Origin: Patescibacteria group bacterium
GTDB taxonomy: Bacteria; Patescibacteriota; Minisyncoccia; Sungbacterales; GWA2-42-14
Direction of reading: 5' to 3'
Length of the DNA stretch: 15,417 nt
NCBI GenBank assembly: GCA_018971745.1
Contig: JAGXAD010000003.1
Location: forward strand, 1-15,417
Below are positions 1-7,122 of this stretch, piece by piece. The position numbers and the translations under genes are program-made. The first letter of the stretch is position 1. Every line of letters begins with the position of its first letter. The notes under the pieces were generated by a model, which ran no database searches, was not told where the DNA came from, and was given only the letters and a program-made list of their open reading frames with translations.

Positions 1-203
1 GCAAGAATTTCTCCGGACACAAATCCTCCATTCATGCGGTTGCCCTGCGCTCCGTTGCGAAATCCGTTACCTGCTCCAAATTGCTGCATCCGCTGCTGGC
101 GATCCGCCAACGCCTGATTTTGAGCGTACTTCATTCCTCCGTAAAACGCTCCGACTCCAACGATGATTGCCGTTGCCGAAACACTTAAAAATATTTTATT
201 CAT
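1..203 (-). CDS. Membrane-anchored small protein, 5' part only (window edge)
   Basis: The ATG at 203 opens a frame that stays open to base 1, giving the first 67 residues; the 3' part lies outside the window. The product starts MNKIF and continues with a hydrophobic segment (about residues 4-20) ending in a FYGGMKYAQ stretch, then a Q/R/G/N-rich low-complexity linker and GFVSGEIL at the cut. From memory, this layout (anchor, glycine-rich linker, VSGEI opening a small beta domain) is common among short Patescibacteria proteins sometimes labelled DUF5666-like. A cell-surface or envelope role is inferred only from the anchor. It lies 52 bp below the flavoprotein gene on the same strand and may be the tail of that operon. 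No clear Shine-Dalgarno precedes the ATG. Gene call is good; function unknown. Confidence 0.75.
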   Translation of the reverse strand, partial: MNKIFLSVSATAIIVGVGAFYGGMKYAQNQALADRQQRMQQFGAGNGFRNGAQGNRMNGGFVSGEIL

Positions 204-255
204 TTTTTTGTTGGATTAACGGTTAATTTTATTTGCTCGACCAAGTAATGTTATT

Positions 256-1587
256 TTATGCTAAATCCTTTTCAAAACTCCGGCGATCAAATTGCGCGCC
301 GTTCCCCAAAAAATCAACGATTTTCTGCACCGCGTTTCCGGCGTAGGCAAGGCAGACTGATGCGCCCGGAGACGGCGTAACGGAAAAAATAATATTTTTG
401 CCCATAATTTCCGCTTCGCCAAGCTCAAGTTCCCGTTTCTCGATATTCACGACCTGCGGGCGAATGCCACCCTTGCCGCGCAAAAACGCCACATCGCTCG
501 GCCGAAGCAAAGGCACGATTTTTTGCAATTCCCATCTGACAAAAAGCGACTTGCCCACAAACGGAATGTCGTAAAAAAGATTTTTCAACGCGTATCGGAA
601 AATAACCGGATTGAATGTAATGTAGATAAGACTCGTGATTCCGGATAAATTCCACGCCGATGTCCGCAAAAATCCTTTCATCGTGCGATAGCGATGCCGT
701 TCCAAAACGGGCAACACCCTGATAGTCGGCCCGAAGCGGGTTTCCGACGGATTATTAATGTCGGGGTCGCCGTGAATCGCGGCAAACGGCATGCCCGGAA
801 TTTGCATCATATACACTTTTCCGCGCAAAATATTTTTCGCGCCGTAAAAATTTCCGGCAACCGGCAATATGCCGAAATTTTTTCCGTAACCCAATTGTTT
901 TGCAAATACCAGACTTTGTGGCCCGGCCGCGACCACAATTGTTTTGGCAAAAAATCTGCCGCGGGAAGTTTTAATTTCATAAACATCATCTGTTCTTTTT
1001 ATATTGCTAATTCCGGCGTTTAAAAAAATATCAGGAGGATAATTTGCTTGTTTGCTTTGCTGAACGAACGAAACGGCAACGGCTCCGAAATCAACCGCGT
1101 ATCCTTCGGCCGCAAGCGCAAGCAGCGGCTCGCCCGAGTCACGGCCTTCAATTAATTTCGGCTCCACAACTTCTATCTCCCGCCCGCACAACATACGAAG
1201 GTCCGGATAATCATTTTTAAATATTTCAAATCTTTTTTCCAGCGCTTCCGTTTCGCGAGCGCCGACCGCCAAAACCATTTTCTGCATTTTACGGAACGCG
1301 CCCGGCGGCGCGAACCGCAGAAGATAATTTTCCAAAAGCCGCGCCTCGGCTTTTACTTGGCGAGCTTTCTCCAAAGTATAATTCGTTTCTATGTCGCCCG
1401 TATGCAAGGTTTGGCTGTTGTTTCCGCGATTTGAATTCACTTCGGCAAAATTTTCGTTTTTTTCAAAAAGCGCGATGCGACGCAGATTAGCGTAACGGCT
1501 CGCAACAAAAAGAATTGCCGTGCCGACAATGCCGCCGCCGACAATAATCAAATCATAAATGTCTTTTTGAAAATTTTTTTCCGTCAT
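256..1587 (-). CDS. Malate:quinone oxidoreductase-like FAD-dependent oxidoreductase
   Basis: A flavoprotein of 443 residues from the ATG at 1587. The FAD-binding Rossmann motif YDLIIVGGGIVGTA lies at about residues 11-24, followed by an acidic strand end (ALFEKNENF) typical of the ADP-ribose-binding glutamate. The stretch from NRGNNSQTLHTGDIETNYT and a later EPKLIEGRD motif resemble the malate:quinone oxidoreductase family (membrane-associated, malate to oxaloacetate, electrons to quinone); an L-2-hydroxyglutarate oxidase relative is the alternative. The length is slightly below the usual 490-500 residues. A TTG at 1683 in the same frame would add 32 residues and overlap doxX, but the added part does not resemble the family, so I chose the ATG next to the FAD motif. 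It is downstream of doxX and a cytochrome b5 domain gene, so a membrane redox role fits. The true substrate is unproven. Confidence 0.8.
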   Translation of the reverse strand: MTEKNFQKDIYDLIIVGGGIVGTAILFVASRYANLRRIALFEKNENFAEVNSNRGNNSQTLHTGDIETNYTLEKARQVKAEARLLENYLLRFAPPGAFRKMQKMVLAVGARETEALEKRFEIFKNDYPDLRMLCGREIEVVEPKLIEGRDSGEPLLALAAEGYAVDFGAVAVSFVQQSKQANYPPDIFLNAGISNIKRTDDVYEIKTSRGRFFAKTIVVAAGPQSLVFAKQLGYGKNFGILPVAGNFYGAKNILRGKVYMMQIPGMPFAAIHGDPDINNPSETRFGPTIRVLPVLERHRYRTMKGFLRTSAWNLSGITSLIYITFNPVIFRYALKNLFYDIPFVGKSLFVRWELQKIVPLLRPSDVAFLRGKGGIRPQVVNIEKRELELGEAEIMGKNIIFSVTPSPGASVCLAYAGNAVQKIVDFLGNGAQFDRRSFEKDLA

Positions 1588-1663
1588 ACGCCATATATTG
1601 CTTGCCCCAAGAACGCTCTGCAACTCTGCCGCGCGAAACTTTGCGTTGATGATTCTCCTCTCT

Positions 1664-2005
1664 TTAAAGAAATACCAGCGCAAGATTCGCCATCATCAAG
1701 CCAAAATCGCGCACGCCAATCTGGGTCAAGCCGATGGACAAAACAAGGATTGCAAGATGCAGGGCGAGCAGTGCGGCGACCGGACGCACAAAAAATCCGA
1801 GTGCGAGCATCGTTCCGCAAATCACTTCAAACGCGCCGTTTGCAAGCACAATCATCGCCGGCGGCAGATGCATAATGGCAGGCGCCCATTCCGGCACCCA
1901 CGACACCCAATGCACGCCGTCAATCAGCTGTGAAAATCCGAACCACAAAAACACCGAGGCAAGGCCGATACGCAATATCCATACTCCTGTTTTGTGTTGT
2001 TCCAT
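1664..2005 (-). CDS. DoxX family small membrane protein
   Basis: This 113-residue hydrophobic protein begins MEQHKTG and has four predicted membrane helices (about residues 8-26, 44-66, 70-88 and 92-113), the DoxX layout. RDFGLMMANLALV near the C-terminus fits the last helix of the family. DoxX was first described as the small subunit of the thiosulfate:quinone oxidoreductase of Acidianus; most bacterial homologues have no assigned reaction. The ATG at 2005 lies 14 bp after the stop of the cytochrome b5 gene, and a quinone-linked flavoprotein follows, so these three probably form one transcript. The protein stops right after the fourth helix with almost no C-terminal tail. A role in membrane electron transfer is an inference from the neighbours. 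Confidence 0.85.
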   Translation of the reverse strand: MEQHKTGVWILRIGLASVFLWFGFSQLIDGVHWVSWVPEWAPAIMHLPPAMIVLANGAFEVICGTMLALGFFVRPVAALLALHLAILVLSIGLTQIGVRDFGLMMANLALVFL

Positions 2006-2019
2006 AATTTTGGTAATGA

Positions 2020-2424
2020 TTATCGGGTTAATGTTCCGATTTTAAATCCCCAAAGAATCGTAGCCGGTTTTCTGGCGTTGCCGTGCTTGCTGTTATATTG
2101 TTCCGAACCGTCAACGCCGCACAACTGCAATATCGCCTGTTCTCCGCCCGGGTGATTCGGAATCCAACTCGTCAAATCGTACACGCCGCCGTTAATGGCA
2201 GACCAACAACTCATTCGCGAATTGTGCTCCGCAACCTGCGCCAAGGTAAACGCATTTGCCGTTTTTTGTATTTCTTTATTATTCGTTTCTTTGGCGCCAA
2301 ACGACGCAGACGAAACAACGGGCGCTGGCGGCTCACTCGTTGAATTTTTCTGCCACAACACCAAGCCGCCGATTGCGGCGATCATAATGAAGCCAAAAAT
2401 TATTGATGCGATTTTCTTTTTCAT
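2020..2424 (-). CDS. Secreted or membrane-anchored cytochrome b5 domain protein
   Basis: A 134-residue protein with an N-terminal membrane or signal segment (about residues 5-24, after KKK), a polar linker, and a cytochrome b5-like haem/steroid-binding domain from about residue 57. The core motif WIPNHPGG (87-94) carries the first haem ligand His91. YNSKHGN supplies the probable second ligand His114. Both axial histidines are present, so haem binding is plausible, on the outer face of the membrane. It begins 24 bp after the MacB-type permease and ends 14 bp before doxX. A free-standing extracytoplasmic b5 domain would be a one-electron carrier; its partners, inferred from context, are DoxX and the flavoprotein. 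No CxxCH c-type motif is seen. Confidence 0.9.
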   Translation of the reverse strand: MKKKIASIIFGFIMIAAIGGLVLWQKNSTSEPPAPVVSSASFGAKETNNKEIQKTANAFTLAQVAEHNSRMSCWSAINGGVYDLTSWIPNHPGGEQAILQLCGVDGSEQYNSKHGNARKPATILWGFKIGTLTR

Positions 2425-2448
2425 TTCTTTCGCGTTTTAATTTTTCAT

Positions 2449-3675
2449 TTACTCGTATCGTAACGCATCTATCGGATTCAGTGAAGCGGCGCGGCGCGCC
2501 GGATAATAACCGAATATAATGCCGATTGCCGCGGACACGCCGAATGCCAAAGCAACGGACGAAACGGAAACCGATGTTGCAATTCCGGCAAATTGCGTAA
2601 CGAGCAATGAAATAATCCAGCCGAGCGCGATTCCGACAAATCCTCCGAAAAAAGTCAGCATCACCGCCTCGCTCAAAAACTGCAAACTGATGTCGCGCCG
2701 TTTCGCTCCAATTGCTTTGCGAAGCCCGATTTCGCGCGTGCGTTCGGTAACGGTCGTCAGCATCATATTCATAATGCCGATGCCGCCCACGACAAGCGAG
2801 ATGCCGGCGATGGACGCGAGCAATATGGTCATTGTGTTCGTAACGGCTGATGCGGTCTGCACAATGTCCTGCTGATTCAACACCTGAAAATCAGCAAGCT
2901 GGGGATTTGAAATGTTATGCCTCTGCAAAAGCAAATCGGTTATTTCCTGCTGAATCGTTGCCATCACATCCGGACTCGCCGCCTGCACGCTGATGGTAGT
3001 TACATAAGTGTCGCCCGCAAGAAACCGCTGGGCGGTTGAGAGCGGCACAAACACGACATCGTCCTGGTTGCCAAAACCGGTTCCGCCTTTTGATTTGGTA
3101 ATGCCGATAATTTTGAAATCAACGCGATTGATGCGAATACTTTGTCCGATTGGAGTTGAGCCCTCGCCGAACAAATCATCCCGCGTAGTCGGTCCCAACA
3201 CCGCAACCTTGGACAAACTCCTCACATTTTGTTCGGAAATGAACGAACCCGCATCAATTTGAATGTTGCGCACTTGCGGATATTGGGCAACCGTACCAAC
3301 CACCTGCGTATTGGTGTTTGTGCCTTTTGCGGTAATCTGGTATCTGCGCGAAATTTCCGGAGCCACGGCAAGCGCCTGCGTAATTTCTTTTTGAATCGCG
3401 TCGGCATCTTCCTGCTTGAGCGTGGTTGCGGAACCGCGGCCCCCGCTCACCGGGCCCGCGCCGGCACCCCGCTGAAATCCGGGCGTAACCAGCACCAAGT
3501 TTGACCCGATTGATTGGATGCTTGCCTGAATGGAACCTGAAGCGCCCTGTCCAATTGAAATCATGGCAACCACGGAACCGATGCCGATGACAATGCCAAG
3601 AATCGTAAGGCCCGACCTCGCTTTATTTGCCGAAAGAGCGGTGTATGTTTCATGCAATACATCGGAGATTTTCAT
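2449..3675 (-). CDS. macB: MacB-type ABC transporter permease
   Basis: A 408-residue permease of the MacB/FtsX superfamily. Helix 1 spans about residues 20-42 (GLTILGIVIGIGSVVAMI). A large extracytoplasmic MacB-type core domain covers about 45-280. Three C-terminal helices lie near 282-305, 335-360 and 371-392. The cytoplasmic coupling segment TERTREIGLRKAIGA and the terminal YPARRAASLNPIDALRYE are hallmark family sequences. No ATPase is fused, so it must pair with the separate ATPase at 4505-5224 and the MacA-like adaptor at 5320-7020. Such tripartite systems export peptides, lipoproteins or antibiotics from the outer leaflet or periplasm; the substrate is unknown here. It is separated from the ATPase gene by an acetyltransferase gene and an opposite-strand small gene, so it probably needs its own promoter between 3676 and 3760. 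Confidence 0.93.
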   Translation of the reverse strand: MKISDVLHETYTALSANKARSGLTILGIVIGIGSVVAMISIGQGASGSIQASIQSIGSNLVLVTPGFQRGAGAGPVSGGRGSATTLKQEDADAIQKEITQALAVAPEISRRYQITAKGTNTNTQVVGTVAQYPQVRNIQIDAGSFISEQNVRSLSKVAVLGPTTRDDLFGEGSTPIGQSIRINRVDFKIIGITKSKGGTGFGNQDDVVFVPLSTAQRFLAGDTYVTTISVQAASPDVMATIQQEITDLLLQRHNISNPQLADFQVLNQQDIVQTASAVTNTMTILLASIAGISLVVGGIGIMNMMLTTVTERTREIGLRKAIGAKRRDISLQFLSEAVMLTFFGGFVGIALGWIISLLVTQFAGIATSVSVSSVALAFGVSAAIGIIFGYYPARRAASLNPIDALRYE

Positions 3676-3742
3676 TTTGCGAATTCTGAAATCAAAATAT
3701 TAGATAAATAATTTGCCTTATTTTAAACCGCTTTTCTGGCTA

Positions 3743-3770
3743 TTGACAAATTCTGTAGATTTGCTATCAA
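3743..3770 (+). promoter_or_regulatory. Probable sigma-70 promoter of the small membrane protein gene
   Basis: A perfect -35 TTGACA (3743-3748) is followed after 16 bp by TATCAA (3765-3770). A TATAAA at 3774-3779 is too far from the -35 to be its partner. Transcription would begin near 3777, giving a leader of about 43 bases with a Shine-Dalgarno before the ATG at 3820. The minus-strand permease gene starts at 3675, so this is a divergent promoter region. Confidence 0.6.
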
Positions 3771-3819
3771 TAGTATAAATAAGCTTGGGAAAATTTTCGT
3801 TTTATGGGAGATGGTTGGT

Positions 3820-3978
3820 ATGATAAAGCTCCTTAAATTCGTCTTTGGACCTACAGTGGGCGCACTCACGATTTATCTCGCGACTCACCAAATCACTCCG
3901 CGTTGGCCGACTCTCATGATTGGCCTCGCAATCCTCATGATCGGCTACCGGTTCATCGACCGCAAGGCTTCTTCGTAA
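3820..3978 (+). CDS. 52-residue two-helix membrane protein
   Basis: A short plus-strand gene beginning MIKLLKFVFG and ending RKASS. Two hydrophobic stretches (about residues 5-21 and 31-45) are separated by a short polar turn with HQITPRW, so it is probably a helical hairpin membrane protein. A GGGAG Shine-Dalgarno at 3806-3810 lies nine bases before the chosen ATG; an in-frame ATG at 3811 is too close to it. A TTGACA promoter lies upstream, and a perfect terminator overlaps the stop codon, so this is a complete single-gene transcription unit. It sits, in opposite orientation, inside an otherwise minus-strand exporter operon. I do not recognise the family. A 66-codon frame on the other strand (3802-4002) has none of these signals. 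Confidence 0.7.
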   Translation: MIKLLKFVFGPTVGALTIYLATHQITPRWPTLMIGLAILMIGYRFIDRKASS

Positions 3979-3993
3979 GAAGCCTTTTATTTT
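3964..3993 (+). terminator. Rho-independent terminator of the small membrane protein gene
   Basis: A perfect 10-bp stem (AAGGCTTCTT at 3964-3973 pairing with AAGAAGCCTT at 3977-3986) with a three-base loop is followed by a T-rich run (TTTTATTTTAT). The stem includes the last codons and the stop of the gene. On the minus strand there is no T-run, so it works in the plus direction only. Confidence 0.85.
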
Positions 3994-3999
3994 ATCTTT

Positions 4000-4009
4000 C
4001 ATGACACTT
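4000..4009. repeat. 10-bp direct repeat, copy 1, flanking the acetyltransferase gene
   Basis: CATGACACTT occurs here and again at 4494-4503. The two copies bound the GNAT gene almost exactly. The second copy contains the GNAT start codon. It could mark the ends of an inserted segment or be chance. Confidence 0.4.
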
Positions 4010-4016
4010 CTGTTGC

Positions 4017-4496
4017 TTATTGACTATCACGCAAGGATTTCTCCATTTTTATCATATTCACTAACCCGATAGCGTTTTTACCTTTTCTTACAAATCCCAA
4101 TCTCTGATAAAATCCCACTGCATTTAAGGTTGCATTCAAGAAAATCTTCTCTTTGCCAGCAATTTTGAATTTGTCTTCCATGTAGTCGTATAAACTTTTG
4201 CCGATTTTTTGCTTCAGAAAATTGGGTTCAACATTGATTTGATAGATTTCACCATCGATAACTGAATATTGTCCGAACCCAACTAATTTATCATCTTCTA
4301 CGGCCACTATCCAGTCCGAGTTATGTAGTTGATATATCACATTTGTCTCTGATATATCTTTAATCCATTCTTTTATGGCCTCGGGAGAATAAAATTCAGA
4401 ATTAACTTCTCTTACAACTTTTTTGTGTAATTCAGCGATTGATTTGGCATCAGCTTTTTTAGCTTTTCTAATTGTAATTTCCATTTTATTTCCCAT
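4017..4496 (-). CDS. GNAT family N-acetyltransferase
   Basis: A 159-residue protein with the GNAT fold in order: ITIRKAKKADAKSIAELHKKV (strand 1 and helix 1), a central DWIVAVEDDKLVGFGQYSV, the acetyl-CoA-binding segment INVEPNFLKQKIGKSLYDYM (about residues 91-110, equivalent to the R/Q-x-x-G-x-G/A loop) and a C-terminal LNATLNAVGFYQRLGFVRKG, a classic GNAT end. It transfers acetyl from acetyl-CoA to an amine; the acceptor is unknown. The ATG at 4496 lies eight bases after the ATPase stop; a second ATG at 4484 is possible. A TATAAA (4504-4509, minus) seven bases before the ATG may give it its own nearly leaderless start. The gene is more AT-rich than the exporter genes around it and is bounded by a 10-bp direct repeat, which suggests late insertion. 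Confidence 0.88.
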   Translation of the reverse strand: MGNKMEITIRKAKKADAKSIAELHKKVVREVNSEFYSPEAIKEWIKDISETNVIYQLHNSDWIVAVEDDKLVGFGQYSVIDGEIYQINVEPNFLKQKIGKSLYDYMEDKFKIAGKEKIFLNATLNAVGFYQRLGFVRKGKNAIGLVNMIKMEKSLRDSQ

Positions 4497-4503
4497 GACA
4501 CTT
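4494..4503. repeat. 10-bp direct repeat, copy 2, at the acetyltransferase start
   Basis: Second copy of CATGACACTT. On the minus strand both copies read AAGTGTCATG, so the same context that starts the acetyltransferase also precedes an ATG at 4002. Confidence 0.4.
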
Positions 4504-4504
4504 T

Positions 4505-5224
4505 TTATACTTCTTTCCTTTGATGATTTGCTATGCGGCGGTTTTTTACTTTGCCGTCTTCCACGATCATGCCGTCGCGAATGTGAATCACGCGCTCGGC
4601 GTGCTCCGCAACATACGGCTCGTGCGTAATAAGCACAATCGTGCGCCCGTGCTCTTTGTGAAGCCGCTGAAAAGTGTCAAGCACAATTTCGCCTGTTTTC
4701 GTATCCAAATTTCCGGTCGGCTCGTCAGCCAAGACAAGCGTCGGATTATTTACCAGCGCCCGCGCAATCGCAACCCGCTGCATCATGCCTCCGGACAACT
4801 GGTTTGAATGATGATTCCAAAATCCTTCGGGAAACGCGGATGCGCGAAGTGCGGCCTCCGCCGCCTTTGTGCGCTCCGTGTCCGGAACGCCCGCGTAGAC
4901 CAACGGAAGCATAACATTTCGCAGGACGCTTGTTCGCGGCAGAAGATTAAACGACTGAAACACAAATCCGATTTTCTGCATTCTGATGTCGGCAAGCTCG
5001 TCATCGGACAATTTTGAAACATCCTTCCCGTCAAGCAAATACTCGCCGCTTGTCGGCGTGTCCAAACAGCCGATAATGTGCATCAGCGTTGATTTGCCCG
5101 AACCGGAAGGACCCATAATCGCCACAAACTCGCCGTCTTTGACGACGAACGAAATGTCTTTTAAAGCTTGGGTTTCAATGTCTTCTATTTTATATACTTT
5201 GTGAATGTGTTTGCACTCAATCAT
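4505..5224 (-). CDS. macB: MacB/LolD-type ABC transporter ATPase
   Basis: A 239-residue nucleotide-binding subunit with every expected motif: Walker [10 protein letters not shown] (38-46), Q-loop Q90 in [10 protein letters not shown], signature LSGGMMQR (143-150), Walker [13 protein letters not shown] (163-174, catalytic Glu168) and the H-loop His201 in ITHE. The DEPTGNLD sequence and the length place it in the MacB/LolD/FtsE group that pairs with FtsX-fold permeases. The signature has MM where most relatives have QQ, a mild oddity. It energises the permease encoded at 2449-3675, converting cytoplasmic ATP hydrolysis into conformational movement of the extracytoplasmic domain. It follows the MacA-like gene after a 95-bp gap that contains an AT-rich inverted repeat. 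Confidence 0.95.
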   Translation of the reverse strand: MIECKHIHKVYKIEDIETQALKDISFVVKDGEFVAIMGPSGSGKSTLMHIIGCLDTPTSGEYLLDGKDVSKLSDDELADIRMQKIGFVFQSFNLLPRTSVLRNVMLPLVYAGVPDTERTKAAEAALRASAFPEGFWNHHSNQLSGGMMQRVAIARALVNNPTLVLADEPTGNLDTKTGEIVLDTFQRLHKEHGRTIVLITHEPYVAEHAERVIHIRDGMIVEDGKVKNRRIANHQRKEV

Positions 5225-5238
5225 AGTTGCTGACGCTC

Positions 5239-5321
5239 AAATTCAAAATGCAAAAATCAAAATGAATGAAAGAAAATTTTCCATCCGAAATTTTGCATTT
5301 TGACTTTTGCCTTTTGAATTT
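5239..5321. repeat. AT-rich inverted repeat between the MacA-like gene and the ATPase gene
   Basis: Two 26-bp arms (5239-5264 and 5296-5321) are inverted copies with two mismatches. Each is a chain of CAAAA/TCAAAATG-type words. The right arm runs into the MacA stop codon. The arms would form a long AT-rich hairpin in the intergenic RNA. A related inverted repeat lies on the other side of the gene at 7041-7116. Confidence 0.85.
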
Positions 5322-7020
5322 ATCTTCTTACTCCTCCTCCGCCAATCAAGCCGGGAATGCGCAATCCCGTATTTTGCTGAGTTGAACTTTGCGAAGCAGC
5401 AGCCGCAATGGTCTGCGTTACAATTTGGTCGCCTTCTTTCAGACCGCTTACGATTTCCGTCATCGTATCGTTGGAAAGTCCAGTTTGAACCGTGCGCCAC
5501 TCGGGCGTTTGCGTATCTCCCAAAAACATTTCAACGTACGCGGCGTTATTTTGCTGTTTGACTGCGGAATTTGGTGCCAACAAAACATTCTGTTTTACAT
5601 CGGTAATAATCTCCGCATTCACACTCATGCCCGGCTTTACTCTTTCGTCCTGCGCGTCAAAACCGATTTGCACGCCGTAGGTTACCACGCCCTGCGTGAC
5701 GGTTCCGACGGAATCAATTTCCGCGACTTCACCCGTGATGCCTAACCCATCAATCGCGTCAAAAGTAATGGTCGTTTTCTGCCCGACTTTTACTTTTGCA
5801 ACGTCAACTTCGTTCAACGAAATCTGCGCCATCTGCTGTTTAGTGATGAACGTTGCGATGACCGTGCTTGCGGACGCGGGGTCTCCTTTTTCCACATTTG
5901 TTTTTGCGACAATGCCGTCAAACGGAGCGCGAATAAAATAATCCGCAAGATTTTCTTTTGCGTCCTGAAGCGAGTTTTCTTTTTGCTTGACCGACAATTC
6001 CTGCGACTGGATGTCCAGGGGGTCGGCTCCTGCTTTCAATTTTGCCAACGCTTCGGTTTTTTCCGTAATCGTTTGTTTTGCGGAAACAATACTGTCTCTG
6101 ATGTTTGCAAGGTCGGACAAATGCGTGTTGACTTGGTTCGTGTATTGCGCAAGCGCATTTTGATGCGTAACAAGCAGCGAGGGTATCGTCAAATTGCGCT
6201 CAGTCAAACGATCCTTAACAAAATTTAACAAATCATTCGCGCTCTTGATTGCGTCCGCGATGTTTTTTGTAGTGTCATACGTTTCATTAATCATTTGTTC
6301 AATGGCATCGGTGCCGGAAAATCTGGTTACGATTTTATAATCTGTCGCATTTTTGTCGTACGAGGTACGCGCAACCTGATATTTTTGCGCCGCGTCATCC
6401 CTGAATTTCAGCACGGTTTCATCGTATGTTTTAACCAAATCCGCATACGCGGAAATGTTGTCCTGCCCCTTGCTTAAAGTCGTGCCGTAGAGTATGTCTT
6501 GCAGACCCGTCATCGCGGAAGGCAGGTCAATGAACGCGCCGGACACGGAATTAAAACCGGAGTCGTAGGATTTCGGCAAATCGGAATCCGCCTGCGAGAG
6601 CGCGTTCTCGGCTTGGGTGATTGAAAGCGCGTCAGCCGGCTGTTTTAATTTTTCCAATGCGAGTTTTGCGCTGTCCAAATTTACTTCCGCGTCCCGAACC
6701 GCTTTTTGCGCGTCAGTCGAATCAATCTGCGCAATGAGCGTTCCCGCTTTTACTTCCTGCCCGTTTTCCACCGCCACCGACACGATGTCGCCAGAAACTT
6801 TCGGCTTCAAATCAAGCTGATTGGAAACCGAAACCTGGCCGCTTCCGGAAACCGAAACAACCAACGTTCCCTTCTGAACCTGCGCGGATACATAGCGCGT
6901 AACAGCCGCTGTTCCAAAAAAATGTTGGTAGCCGAAATAGCCGGTCGCAACAACGACCAGCACAATTATCCCTGACGCAAGTTTATGTTGAAACACTGAT
7001 GTTAATAATTTGAGGAACAT
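5320..7020 (-). CDS. macA: MacA/HlyD-type periplasmic adaptor subunit, extended form
   Basis: A 566-residue adaptor from the ATG at 7020; a TTG at 7035 would add five residues. The N-terminal membrane anchor is at about 15-34. The first half of the biotinyl-lipoyl-like domain (LDLKPKVSGDIVSVAVENGQ) is near 70-90, with helices from about 105. The second lipoyl half (FIRAPFDGIVAKTNVEKGD) is near 363-381, followed by the beta-barrel domain and the membrane-proximal domain ending near 540. The tail is G/I-rich and ends GGGGVRR. E. coli MacA has about 370 residues; most of the excess is an expanded helical hairpin (about 130-345). It connects the permease to the cell surface or envelope. It follows a membrane-anchored beta-domain gene and precedes the ATPase gene. 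No obvious Shine-Dalgarno is seen. Confidence 0.9.
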   Translation of the reverse strand: MFLKLLTSVFQHKLASGIIVLVVVATGYFGYQHFFGTAAVTRYVSAQVQKGTLVVSVSGSGQVSVSNQLDLKPKVSGDIVSVAVENGQEVKAGTLIAQIDSTDAQKAVRDAEVNLDSAKLALEKLKQPADALSITQAENALSQADSDLPKSYDSGFNSVSGAFIDLPSAMTGLQDILYGTTLSKGQDNISAYADLVKTYDETVLKFRDDAAQKYQVARTSYDKNATDYKIVTRFSGTDAIEQMINETYDTTKNIADAIKSANDLLNFVKDRLTERNLTIPSLLVTHQNALAQYTNQVNTHLSDLANIRDSIVSAKQTITEKTEALAKLKAGADPLDIQSQELSVKQKENSLQDAKENLADYFIRAPFDGIVAKTNVEKGDPASASTVIATFITKQQMAQISLNEVDVAKVKVGQKTTITFDAIDGLGITGEVAEIDSVGTVTQGVVTYGVQIGFDAQDERVKPGMSVNAEIITDVKQNVLLAPNSAVKQQNNAAYVEMFLGDTQTPEWRTVQTGLSNDTMTEIVSGLKEGDQIVTQTIAAAASQSSTQQNTGLRIPGLIGGGGVRR

Positions 7021-7040
7021 ATTCACGAAATGCAAAAGTC

Positions 7041-7116
7041 AAAATTCAAAAATCAAAATGATAATGTATAACTTAAAATTTTGAATTGTGATTTTACATT
7101 TTGATTTTTGAATTTT
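7041..7116. repeat. AT-rich inverted repeat upstream of the MacA-like gene
   Basis: Perfect 20-bp arms at 7041-7060 and 7097-7116 read outward with the words AAAATTC, AAAAATC and AAAATG; the first arm is preceded by a further ATGCAAAAGTC word. The intervening 36 bp are also AT-rich. It fills nearly all of the gap between the beta-domain protein gene (stop at 7123) and the adaptor gene (start at 7020). It shares its words with the repeat at 5239-5321. Confidence 0.88.
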
Positions 7117-7122
7117 AAATTT

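Noticed and set aside
1588..1683. A longer start of the flavoprotein at a TTG at 1683
   Set aside because: The extra 32 residues overlap doxX and do not resemble the family, whose FAD motif follows soon after the ATG at 1587.
3802..4002. A minus-strand 66-codon frame beginning with the same AAGTGTCATG context as the acetyltransferase
   Set aside because: Opposite to the small membrane protein gene, which has a promoter, Shine-Dalgarno and terminator; the minus product is charged and patternless. The shared start context is kept as the 10-bp repeat.
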